Part shown: positions 1-6,123 of the stretch, piece after piece
How the letters are laid out: the number at the start of each line of letters is the position of its first letter
How positions within the stretch are numbered: position 1 is the stretch's first letter
Assembly (NCBI GenBank): GCA_949286405.1
Contig: CASECH010000116.1
Location: 1-9,419, forward strand
Direction: 5' to 3'
Origin: an uncultured bacterium
GTDB lineage: Bacteria > Cyanobacteriota > Vampirovibrionia > Gastranaerophilales > Gastranaerophilaceae
Length of the DNA: 9,419 bases
Notes under the pieces: generated by a model
Databases searched by the model: none
Seen by the model: the letters and a program-made list of their open reading frames with translations, nothing else
Told to the model about the DNA's origin: nothing
Translations under genes and position numbers: made by a program

Positions 1-482
1 ATCCAGATATTCCTGTTGAAGATGAATGTCCAAAAACTCCTGGTCAAGAAGATAAAATTATTGAAAAAGAAATTCCTGTATATCAATACAAACCTAAAAA
101 AGGTGAATACTGGTCAGGCATAATTTCTGCAAAATATAATCTATACGGTAAAGATTTAAAAGAAGCAGTACATGAACTTAAAAGACAGCACGGTATCACA
201 GATTTCACATTAAATGTTCAACCAAAGGTATTAAATTTACCTGAAACATTAAAAGTAGGCGACAAAAACTATAAATTGAACAAAGATGGACAAGTAAAAG
301 AAAAAACTAATTCATTCCCACCTGCTTCAAAATACACAGGCAAATATACAAACCCTGTAACTAAAGAAACAAAAACAGTTTACTTCTATACAGACTGTAA
401 CGGAAAGAGAAGCAGATCATTTGACACAGCAGAAGAACGTAATGCTGCTATGGAAAAAGATAAAGCAAAAAAAGCTGCATAA
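1..482 (+). CDS. LysM-like domain protein, 3' end only (5' partial)
   Basis: The reading frame is open from the window's left edge (first full codon at 3) to TAA at 480-482, giving 159 visible residues. The ATG at 276 is internal, because the frame upstream is uninterrupted and protein-like. Visible order: an acidic, proline-containing linker (residues 1-26), a LysM-like segment (about 27-92) with the K-x-G-E-Y-W-S-G-I start, the alternating pattern AKYNLYGKDLKEAV and the closing LPETLKVGD, then a Lys/Thr-rich tail with YFYTDCNGKRS and a basic C-terminus. LysM modules usually bind peptidoglycan or chitin-like glycans, so a cell-envelope role is plausible. The LysM reading rests on pattern, not a profile search, and the segment is longer than a standard LysM of about 45 residues. 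No start, signal peptide or full architecture is visible. A terminator follows directly. Confidence 0.7.
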   Translation, partial: PDIPVEDECPKTPGQEDKIIEKEIPVYQYKPKKGEYWSGIISAKYNLYGKDLKEAVHELKRQHGITDFTLNVQPKVLNLPETLKVGDKNYKLNKDGQVKEKTNSFPPASKYTGKYTNPVTKETKTVYFYTDCNGKRSRSFDTAEERNAAMEKDKAKKAA

Positions 483-516
483 CTCATCTAAACTTAAAAA
501 CTCATTAAATATCCTA

Positions 517-546
517 AAAAGGCTCTCTTAATAAAGAGAGCCTTTT
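517..546. terminator. Bidirectional intrinsic terminator between the LysM-like gene and ispE
   Basis: A perfect 13-bp inverted repeat, AAAAGGCTCTCTT (517-529) and AAGAGAGCCTTTT (534-546), encloses an AATA loop. On the plus strand the stem ends in TTTT; on the minus strand it ends in a five-T run (complement of 516-520). It lies 34 nt past the upstream stop codon and 13 nt past the ispE stop, between convergent genes, so it can serve both. Confidence 0.88.
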
Positions 547-559
547 CCATATTTCGGGG

Positions 560-1357
560 TTACACAGCAGAAATACCTCCCTTAACTGCTGCGAGGTTAT
601 TGTGTATCCAATAACCTTCTTGGGGTCTATACTCCATATTAACACCAAAATAGACTGATCCTGAACCTGACATTACAGACTCAGGATAGACTTCTTTTAT
701 TTTCTGTAATTCAACATAATCATCAATTACAGCCCATTCCAAATCATTTGCAAAATCCTCGCGTCCTTCTACTCCGTCAGAATTTTTCTTTGCAAACTTT
801 GTATAAGCCTCTTTGGCACTTATTCCCAAATCTATTGGCTTTATCAAAGAAACATTAAAAGGTTCAAACTCAAGATCCTCAAGAATTTCTCCCCTACCTC
901 TCATCATTTTACGACCTCCTTCAAGGCAAAAATTCAAATCAGATCCAAGAGCTGCACACAACTCATGCAATTCTTTATTAGACAAAGGCTCATCAAAAAG
1001 CTTGTTAAGTCCATATAAAGTTCCAGCAGCATCAGTACTTCCCCCAGCCAAACCTGCTGATACTGGAATATTTTTGTCGATAAAAATATTTATCTTACAA
1101 TTATCAAGATTTGTCTTCTCAAAAAACAACACAGCAGCTTTATAGACAAGATTTTTTTCATTATAAGGAATTTCATCACTTGTACCTGACAAATTAATCA
1201 CAAGTCCTTGAGATTTATCAATAGAAATCGTCAAATAATCATAAAGACTTATTGCTTGCATAACACTTTCAATATTATGAAAACCGTCTTCACGCTTATT
1301 TATAATTTTGAGTGACAAGTTTATCTTTGCAGGGCATTTAACTTTAATTTTATCCAT
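560..1357 (-). CDS. ispE: 4-diphosphocytidyl-2-C-methyl-D-erythritol kinase
   Basis: IspE is a cytoplasmic GHMP kinase that phosphorylates CDP-methylerythritol with ATP in the MEP (non-mevalonate) route to isoprenoids. The 265-residue protein has all three family motifs: PAKINLSLKI near the N-terminus with the expected catalytic Lys11, followed by R-E-D-G-F-H; the glycine-rich ATP loop GLAGGSTDAA at about 102-111; and the C-terminal MSGSGSVYFG. Asp140 in ALGSDLNFCLEGG matches the catalytic aspartate of the family; LNF replaces the more usual VPF there. It is slightly short compared with the usual 280-290 residues. The ATG at 1355-1357 has a strong GGAGGG Shine-Dalgarno 5 nt upstream, inside the end of rsmA, and the two genes overlap by 8 nt, so translation is probably coupled. 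Very sure of the family. Confidence 0.95.
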   Translation of the reverse strand: MDKIKVKCPAKINLSLKIINKREDGFHNIESVMQAISLYDYLTISIDKSQGLVINLSGTSDEIPYNEKNLVYKAAVLFFEKTNLDNCKINIFIDKNIPVSAGLAGGSTDAAGTLYGLNKLFDEPLSNKELHELCAALGSDLNFCLEGGRKMMRGRGEILEDLEFEPFNVSLIKPIDLGISAKEAYTKFAKKNSDGVEGREDFANDLEWAVIDDYVELQKIKEVYPESVMSGSGSVYFGVNMEYRPQEGYWIHNNLAAVKGGISAV

Positions 1358-2198
1358 TTTTGCCCTCCAATAACAATTCCTCGGAAAGTTTCCCTAAATC
1401 TTGTATAGAAAGTTTTTCACCTCTAACATTTTCAGAAAAACCTAATTTTTCTAAAGCTTTGGTTACGATATCCTTTGCAAATCCACCTGAAAGCAAACAA
1501 TTTTTGATATTTTTTCTTCTTTGAGAAAAAGCTGCTTTAACTGTTCTTCTAAAGAAAGAATAATCACTCAATTCAACCAACGGTTTTTCTCTCACAACAA
1601 GTTTGACAAGTGCAGAATTAACTTTCGGAGCAGGATAAAAAGACCTTCTTCCAACAAGCTTCATAATCTCTACATCAGCCCAAAATTGAGAAAGTATAGT
1701 CAAAAGCCCATACTGTTTTGCAGGAGAGTTTTCATTTGCAACCATTCTTCTTGCAACTTCTTCCTGGACCATCAATAAGATATCAGTAATTTTATTTCTG
1801 TTTTTATTATCCAAATCGTCTACCTCACCCAACAGATGAGCAATAATCGGACTTGTAATATAATATGGAATATTTGCAACAATTTTAATTTTACCATCAC
1901 TTAACTGTGATAAATCTGTTTTCAAAATATCCTGATGAATAATTTCTAAATTAGGAGCATCAAGCTTTTTCAATTCTTTTATCGCTTCTTCATCCAATTC
2001 GATAGCAATAACTTTTTTGGCATGCTTAACAAGCTGTTCTGTAACAAAACCAACTCCAGGACCGATTTCAACAACAACATCGTCAGCTGATATATCTGCA
2101 AAATCAATTATATCACTGATTGTCTGACCATCAATCAAAAAATTTTGACCTAGTCTTTTTTTTGTTCTAAAAAATCTTGCCCTATCGAAGTAATTCAT
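1350..2198 (-). CDS. rsmA: 16S rRNA (adenine1518-N6/adenine1519-N6)-dimethyltransferase
   Basis: RsmA (KsgA) uses S-adenosylmethionine to dimethylate two adjacent adenines in the 3' terminal hairpin of 16S rRNA, a late step and quality check in 30S assembly. Numbered from the ATG at 2196-2198 (282 residues): the signature RLGQNFL at 15-21, SAM motif I EIGPGVG at 44-50, the acidic end of the next strand (AIELDEE), HQDIL around 88-92, and the catalytic motif ANIPYYITSP at 108-117, followed by the C-terminal Y-P-A-P-K-V-N-S-A-L segment. A GTG at 2220-2222 would add eight residues, but it has no ribosome binding site and lies upstream of a good -10 box, so I prefer the ATG. The gene is upstream of and overlaps ispE. 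Loss of this enzyme classically gives kasugamycin resistance. Confidence 0.94.
   Translation of the reverse strand: MNYFDRARFFRTKKRLGQNFLIDGQTISDIIDFADISADDVVVEIGPGVGFVTEQLVKHAKKVIAIELDEEAIKELKKLDAPNLEIIHQDILKTDLSQLSDGKIKIVANIPYYITSPIIAHLLGEVDDLDNKNRNKITDILLMVQEEVARRMVANENSPAKQYGLLTILSQFWADVEIMKLVGRRSFYPAPKVNSALVKLVVREKPLVELSDYSFFRRTVKAAFSQRRKNIKNCLLSGGFAKDIVTKALEKLGFSENVRGEKLSIQDLGKLSEELLLEGKNG
1363..1368 (-). promoter_or_regulatory. ispE ribosome binding site within rsmA
   Basis: GGAGGG on the minus strand, 5 nt before the ispE ATG and inside the last codons of rsmA. It fixes the ispE start and implies coupled translation of the pair. Confidence 0.8.
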
Positions 2199-2205
2199 CT
2201 TACCT

Positions 2206-2235
2206 ATTATAATACCACACACAGGTAAATGTTAA
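2206..2235 (-). promoter_or_regulatory. Predicted rsmA-ispE promoter
   Basis: On the minus strand, TTAACA (2230-2235, one mismatch to TTGACA), an 18-nt spacer and a perfect TATAAT (2206-2211). Transcription would be expected to begin at about 2199, immediately before the rsmA ATG, implying little or no 5' leader. Consensus match only; no start-site data. Confidence 0.55.
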
Positions 2236-2263
2236 AAAAAAATATTTCTGATAGTTTTGTAGA

Positions 2264-2272
2264 TGTTATAAT
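2264..2272 (+). promoter_or_regulatory. Predicted extended -10 promoter of the glutamate-cysteine ligase gene
   Basis: TGTTATAAT is a perfect extended -10 element (TGnTATAAT); the -35 region is weak. The expected start of transcription is near 2279, just ahead of the ribosome binding site at 2281-2287. This places the ATG at 2229 outside the transcript and supports the GTG at 2292 as the true start. Confidence 0.55.
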
Positions 2273-2280
2273 TAATCCAC

Positions 2281-2287
2281 AGGGGGA
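2281..2287 (+). promoter_or_regulatory. Ribosome binding site deciding the GTG start at 2292
   Basis: AGGGGGA sits 4 nt before the GTG at 2292-2294. It is the best Shine-Dalgarno near the 5' end of the gene. The in-frame ATG at 2229 has only a poor match (AGGT) upstream. Confidence 0.6.
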
Positions 2288-2291
2288 CAAA

Positions 2292-3617
2292 GTGAGTAAT
2301 ATACAAACTAAGGAAAAATTGGACAAAAAAGAAATTTTAAAAAACTTCCAAAATGCCTGTAAAACAGACACACAGCTACAAATAGGAATAGAATATGAAA
2401 GACTTCCTATATTCAATTCTACCTGCAAAGCTGCTGATTACGCATCGGATTTTGGAGTATGCAATTTATTACGAAACTTTGCGAGAGAAGAAAATTGGGA
2501 TTATATAACCGATGATTATAATATAATCGGGCTAAAACAAGAGCATGACACCATTACACTTGAACCGGGTTGCCAAGTTGAATTAAGTATCAAACCTGAA
2601 AATGATATTTTCAAACTTGAAGAAAAAATCAATTCTCTTGATAAAAGACTAAAACCCATTTTGAATAAATCTGACATGAGTTTATTAAATTATGGAGTTT
2701 CTCCATTATCTACCCACAAATCAATAGGTTTGTTACCCAAAAAACGTTATAAAATCATGGCAAGATACCTATGGGGTATACTTTCAGACGTTATGATGCG
2801 TGAGACTGCAGGAGTACAGGCTTGCTTTGACTTTGCAAGTGAAGATGATGCTATGTTAAAATTTAAGATAGCAAACAAACTAACTCCATTTATGACAGCT
2901 ATGTTTGCAAACTCCCCTATAAGAGGCGGTGTAGAAACAGGATATAAAAGTTTCAGAGCTTTAAGCTGGTTAAATACCGACAACGATCGTTGCGGATTTG
3001 TAGGACAAATTGATGAAAATTTCTCGTTTGAAGAATACATTGATTATGTACTAGAATCACCAATGATTTTCATAAATAGAGAAAATCTTCCTGTTGAAAT
3101 TAACGGAAAAATCTCTTTTGATGAATTTATGGAAAGAGGTTGGGAAGGTTTTGAACCAACTATGGAAGACTTTGAACTACATGCAAATTTATATTTCCCT
3201 GAAGTAAGATTAAGAAACTTTATCGAAATCAGAAATCATGATTGTGTGAACCAAGGTCTGCAATACGCAATTTTAGCAATTTACAAAGGAATTTTATACA
3301 ACAAATCTGCAATTAGTGATATTGAAAATCTATTTAAAGACTTTGACTATCGAGATTTTTCAGAATTGAGATATAACGTTCCCAAAAGTGCCTTGGATTG
3401 TAAAATTGGAAAATACGAAGTGAAAGATATTGCAAAAGAAATTTTGTATATAGCAGAAAAATCACTTATTGAAATGAATACAGGTGAAGAAAAATATCTT
3501 GAAAAAATAAAAGAATTAACACTAAACGGAATCTCACCTGCTGACATAATTATTAGAAATTGGAATGGTATTTGGAATAAGGATATCAAAAAACTAATTA
3601 ATTATGTAAAAAGTTAA
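2292..3617 (+). CDS. gshA: Glutamate--cysteine ligase family protein (GCS2, plant/cyanobacterial-like)
   Basis: Glutamate-cysteine ligase joins glutamate and cysteine with ATP to make gamma-glutamylcysteine, the first step toward glutathione. Numbered from GTG 2292 (441 residues): IGIEYE at 31-36 (metal/ATP-binding glutamates), NIIGLKQ then LEPGCQVELS around 78-99, KKRYKIMARYLW, VQACFDFASEDDAMLKFKIAN, TAMFANSPIRGG, and FPEVRLRNFIEIRNHD near the end of the catalytic domain. These match the plant/cyanobacterial/alphaproteobacterial class rather than enterobacterial GshA. The ATG at 2229 would give 462 residues, but promoter and RBS favour 2292. The usual LEPGGQ motif reads LEPGCQ, with Cys94 beside the active site. 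No glutathione synthetase gene is in the window, so the end product is unknown; an EgtA-like role in another thiol pathway is possible. Family sure, exact product less so. Confidence 0.85.
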   Translation: MSNIQTKEKLDKKEILKNFQNACKTDTQLQIGIEYERLPIFNSTCKAADYASDFGVCNLLRNFAREENWDYITDDYNIIGLKQEHDTITLEPGCQVELSIKPENDIFKLEEKINSLDKRLKPILNKSDMSLLNYGVSPLSTHKSIGLLPKKRYKIMARYLWGILSDVMMRETAGVQACFDFASEDDAMLKFKIANKLTPFMTAMFANSPIRGGVETGYKSFRALSWLNTDNDRCGFVGQIDENFSFEEYIDYVLESPMIFINRENLPVEINGKISFDEFMERGWEGFEPTMEDFELHANLYFPEVRLRNFIEIRNHDCVNQGLQYAILAIYKGILYNKSAISDIENLFKDFDYRDFSELRYNVPKSALDCKIGKYEVKDIAKEILYIAEKSLIEMNTGEEKYLEKIKELTLNGISPADIIIRNWNGIWNKDIKKLINYVKS

Positions 3618-3619
3618 AT

Positions 3620-4732
3620 TTAGACAGACAGTGATAATTTCGAATTTTGATTTTTAGACAAATTATCATTTGTTGCAGAATTTGATTTTGATTTACTGTT
3701 TAAAGTTTTAAATATAAAATAACCTGCTCCAAGTAAAAGAGTCGCCCCTAGTAATATTAATTTTAAATTATTACTATTTGATTTTTCAATCAGAGCAGGC
3801 TTTTTATTCCAGTTTTTTTGAAAAAATACTTCTTCAGCATTGTCATAAAAAATTTTATCAAGAGATTTTTCAAGTTCACTCTCTTTAGAATTTTCGACAA
3901 AGTATTCTTTCACAGTATTATGGATAAAATTCACAAAATTGCCATACAGATTTTTATCACCCATTTCCGTAATCGGAGTATCTGAACCAAAAAGAATTCT
4001 GCCTACACCAAGTTTTTCAATAGTATATTTAATAACATCTTTATTTTTTTGAGTATTTTCACTCCAAATATCAGTCAACCACGAAATATCTACAAATAGA
4101 TTAGATTTATTTGATTTAACAGACTCTGCAATTCTATCAATAGTATTAAAATATTGTTGTTTATTGCTCCCCAAATCAATATGATACAATACAACAGGCA
4201 AATTTTTATGTTGTTCAGCAAGTCTAATTATTTGTGTAGGATTTGATTTTCTATCAGTTACTGAATGAAAAACACAAGGCAGACCATGTTTTTCTGCAAC
4301 AGATAAATATTTTGAGTAAATATCAAAATTTTCAGAAATCGACTTTGAAGTATTTGTCGGATGGAATTTCATTCCATAAAACTTTCCAGCTGACAATACT
4401 TTTTCTATATTTGATGTATTCTGAGAAATTCCCGGTTGACAAGTCACAAGAGGGAAAAGTTTGCCATCAGCTTTTCGACATTCTTCTAAAAGCTCCTTAT
4501 TAGCTGAAATTTCATCCTTATACAAATTACTTGAAGAATCATTTAATCCTGATAAAGAACTCACCAAAACTTTTTTCACATTAAAATCTGCAACAGTATC
4601 AATAATATCTTGAGAAGAATAACTTAAATTAGTATTTTTCATACCATCATACATTTGACCAATATGCCCCTGAACATCGATTACGTTCCTATGCAAAGAA
4701 CCAAATGAACACGTACAAGAATTTATCCTCAT
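3620..4732 (-). CDS. Amidohydrolase-like TIM-barrel protein with C-terminal membrane anchor
   Basis: The 370-residue protein resembles the Amidohydro_2/TatD-like metal-dependent hydrolases: strand 1 NVIDVQGHIG (17-25), GMKFHPTN (His124), PCVFHS (His156), VVLYHIDLGS (His184), LFVDISW, and RILFGSDTPIT (Asp251). The family's first metal-site pair, normally H-x-H, reads Q21-G-H23, so one ligand is missing; activity may be changed or lost. A 21-residue hydrophobic segment (323-343, LKLILLGATLLLGAGYFIFKT) with a 27-residue Ser/Asn/Lys-rich tail follows the barrel. There is no N-terminal signal, so the barrel probably stays in the cytoplasm on the membrane. The start is the ATG at 4730-4732 with AAAGGGG 5 nt upstream; an ATG at 4769-4771 would add 13 residues without a good RBS. 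It is downstream of rimI-bioY, 54 nt after bioY. Substrate unknown. Confidence 0.78.
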   Translation of the reverse strand: MRINSCTCSFGSLHRNVIDVQGHIGQMYDGMKNTNLSYSSQDIIDTVADFNVKKVLVSSLSGLNDSSSNLYKDEISANKELLEECRKADGKLFPLVTCQPGISQNTSNIEKVLSAGKFYGMKFHPTNTSKSISENFDIYSKYLSVAEKHGLPCVFHSVTDRKSNPTQIIRLAEQHKNLPVVLYHIDLGSNKQQYFNTIDRIAESVKSNKSNLFVDISWLTDIWSENTQKNKDVIKYTIEKLGVGRILFGSDTPITEMGDKNLYGNFVNFIHNTVKEYFVENSKESELEKSLDKIFYDNAEEVFFQKNWNKKPALIEKSNSNNLKLILLGATLLLGAGYFIFKTLNSKSKSNSATNDNLSKNQNSKLSLSV

Positions 4733-4737
4733 TTTAA

Positions 4738-4744
4738 CCCCTTT
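4738..4744 (-). promoter_or_regulatory. Ribosome binding site deciding the amidohydrolase-like start
   Basis: AAAGGGG on the minus strand lies 5 nt before the ATG at 4730-4732, and selects this start over the in-frame ATG 39 nt upstream. Confidence 0.6.
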
Positions 4745-4786
4745 TTTATACTTACCTTGTATAAAAAACAAACACAGAATTTTTTG

Positions 4787-5449
4787 CTACATATAGAACC
4801 AAAGCACAATTTTTGCATATTTAGCTACAAAAACCGCCATAAGAGATAAAATTAAATCATAAATAATTTTTATGCCACTTTGAGCAACAATCCAACTGCT
4901 TACAAATTCCCAACCTTCATGTCTTAGACTTGCAATAAACAGCATATACAAAATCCCAATAATATGAATAGTTAAAATCCCTACTAAAACAGCCTGAATA
5001 ATATTTTTGTTAGTAAATCCACCCTTCAAAATTGAACCGGCAAAAAATACAGCAGGAATATATGCAAAAATATACCCAAAACTATACTCAAAAATATATT
5101 TTGGTCCTCCTCCCAAAGCAAAAACAGGTATTACAAACAACCCTAAAAGTATATATAGCAAAATACTTGTAATCCCATACTTTCTTCCTAAAAAAGCACC
5201 AATAAACATTACAACAGGTAACTGAGGAATTAACTTATATGTATGAATAAAATCACTTACACCAAGAGATTCTCCGCTAAACAATCCTGAAGGGATAATA
5301 AAATGAGTTATATTAATCTGAATAAAAGTTGAAATTATAAGTAAAAATGTACAACAAAGCATAAGAAGAATACTTCCCAATGACAACCTAATTCCTTCAA
5401 TTTGTCTTTTTACAACCTTTACACGAGGTCTTACACCAGCATCCGTCAT
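4787..5449 (-). CDS. bioY: Biotin transporter BioY (ECF S component)
   Basis: BioY is the biotin-binding membrane subunit of energy-coupling-factor transporters; it works with EcfT and two EcfA ATPases, or in some bacteria alone. The 220-residue protein has about six hydrophobic segments. It carries the family pattern LPVVMFIGAFLGRKYGITSILLYILLGLFVIPVFALGGGPKY-class region split over helices 2-4: an L-G-R-K-Y-G turn, a Y-I-L-L-G-L-F-V-I-P-V-F helix, then G-G-G-P-K-Y and a Y-S-F-G-Y-I-F-A-Y stretch that matches the substrate-binding loop. The N-terminal 20 residues are basic and cytoplasmic. It is slightly longer than the common 180-200 residues. The ATG overlaps the rimI stop as ATGA, so translation is probably coupled. 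No bio genes or ECF module are in the window, and no biotin-responsive operator is evident. Confidence 0.88.
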   Translation of the reverse strand: MTDAGVRPRVKVVKRQIEGIRLSLGSILLMLCCTFLLIISTFIQINITHFIIPSGLFSGESLGVSDFIHTYKLIPQLPVVMFIGAFLGRKYGITSILLYILLGLFVIPVFALGGGPKYIFEYSFGYIFAYIPAVFFAGSILKGGFTNKNIIQAVLVGILTIHIIGILYMLFIASLRHEGWEFVSSWIVAQSGIKIIYDLILSLMAVFVAKYAKIVLWFYM

Positions 5450-5967
5450 AAAATATTAATTTTCTCCCCTAATGCTTTAATATTTTTTTCATATCCCAGT
5501 TTAAATTTATCGTAAAATATATTTTCTGTCCACATTATTAAGGCATCTTCATTATTATTTTGATAATAGCCTTTACGAAGACCTAAAGACTTAAAACCGT
5601 ATTTTTCATACAATTTAATCGCCGGTTCATTACTTACACGTACTTCCAAAGTAATATATTTTATTTTTTCCTCATAGCAACACTGAATAATTTGTCTTAA
5701 TAGTGCTTCACCGATATATTTTCTTCTATAATCTATATCTACAGCGATATTTGTAATATGAGCTTCTTCAAGAATTTGCCAACAACCTGCATACCCGATA
5801 AGTTTATTATTTTCATCAACAGCAGCAAAATAATGAGCTAATTCATTTGATAATTCATTATAAAAAGAATCCCTAGACCAATGATGTTCACCAAAAGCCT
5901 TAGCTTCAACCGCTATCACATCATCAATATCATCCACAGTCATAGATCTTATTAATAAATTCATCAT
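5446..5967 (-). CDS. rimI: Ribosomal protein S18 N-alpha-acetyltransferase family (GNAT)
   Basis: RimI acetylates the N-terminal alanine of ribosomal protein S18 using acetyl-CoA; homologues can act on other N-termini. Numbered from the ATG at 5965-5967 (173 residues): LIRSMTVDDIDDVIAVEAKAF-type N-terminus, HHWSRDSFYNEL (28-39), the acetyl-CoA-binding region ITNIAVDIDYRRKYIGEALL (71-90), and the catalytic block TLEVRVSNEPAIKLYEKYGF with Glu108 and Tyr120, then RKGYYQNNNEDALIMW, the standard RimI ending. A roughly 25-residue lysine-rich tail follows. An ATG at 5980-5982 would add five residues but overlaps a possible -10 box; adjacent ATGs at 5967 and 5964 cannot be separated. No clear Shine-Dalgarno is present. 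First gene of rimI-bioY-amidohydrolase. Substrate specificity is inferred from family membership. Confidence 0.88.
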   Translation of the reverse strand: MMNLLIRSMTVDDIDDVIAVEAKAFGEHHWSRDSFYNELSNELAHYFAAVDENNKLIGYAGCWQILEEAHITNIAVDIDYRRKYIGEALLRQIIQCCYEEKIKYITLEVRVSNEPAIKLYEKYGFKSLGLRKGYYQNNNEDALIMWTENIFYDKFKLGYEKNIKALGEKINIL

Positions 5968-5979
5968 ATTAACACTGCC

Positions 5980-6008
5980 CATATAATAATGTTAGCACGT
6001 AAAGACAA
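5980..6008 (-). promoter_or_regulatory. Possible rimI operon promoter
   Basis: On the minus strand, TTGTCT (6003-6008), a 17-nt spacer and TATATG (5980-5985), each matching four of six consensus bases. Overlapping alternative -10 boxes (TTATAT, TATTAT) exist here. A start near 5973 would leave a leader of only about 6-9 nt before the ATG pair at 5967/5964. Confidence 0.3.
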
Positions 6009-6031
6009 AAAAATGAAGAAATAAAGTAAAA

Positions 6032-6040
6032 TGATATAAT
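6032..6040 (+). promoter_or_regulatory. Predicted extended -10 promoter for the GGDEF gene
   Basis: TGATATAAT is a perfect extended -10 element; the -35 region is not consensus. Initiation near 6047 would give a leader of about 77 nt, in which I see no riboswitch-like or strong hairpin structure. Confidence 0.5.
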
Positions 6041-6056
6041 ACTTTTTATTTATATA

Positions 6057-6085
6057 TTGATTTAATCTTCTCAATATGCTAAACT
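6057..6085 (+). promoter_or_regulatory. Possible second promoter for the GGDEF gene
   Basis: TTGATT (6057-6062), a 17-nt spacer and TAAACT (6080-6085), each four of six consensus bases. Initiation near 6092 would leave a leader of about 32 nt with the AGAGG ribosome binding site at 6108-6112, 11 nt before the ATG. Weaker than the upstream extended -10. Confidence 0.3.
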
Positions 6086-6123
6086 ACACGCATAAGAGAG
6101 TGCAAAAAGAGGTTAGTTAAATT

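Noticed and set aside
276..278. ATG as the start of a separate 68-residue protein
   Set aside because: The same frame is open and protein-like back to position 3, and no ribosome binding site precedes the ATG.
517..546. The perfect inverted repeat as an insertion-sequence end or recombination site
   Set aside because: Its position between convergent stop codons, short loop and flanking A/T runs fit a two-way terminator; there is no transposase or duplicated target nearby.
813..1145. Open plus-strand frame of 110 codons opposite ispE
   Set aside because: It lies wholly antisense to a confidently identified ispE, has no ribosome binding site, and the translation is low-complexity and matches no family I recognise.
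2220..2222. GTG as the rsmA start
   Set aside because: No Shine-Dalgarno, it lies upstream of the predicted -10 box, and the eight added residues are not typical of RsmA N-termini.
2207..2428. Minus-strand open frame across the rsmA/ligase divergent region
   Set aside because: It is antisense to the start of the ligase gene and runs through both predicted promoters. Its hydrophobic look comes from reading the complement of Lys/Asn-rich DNA.
4243..4503. Plus-strand open frame inside the amidohydrolase-like gene
   Set aside because: Antisense shadow, with no RBS and no recognisable motif.
6041..6123. Possible riboswitch or c-di-GMP aptamer in the GGDEF leader
   Set aside because: The leader is short and AT-rich, without a stable multi-helix structure or the conserved GEMM-type bases.
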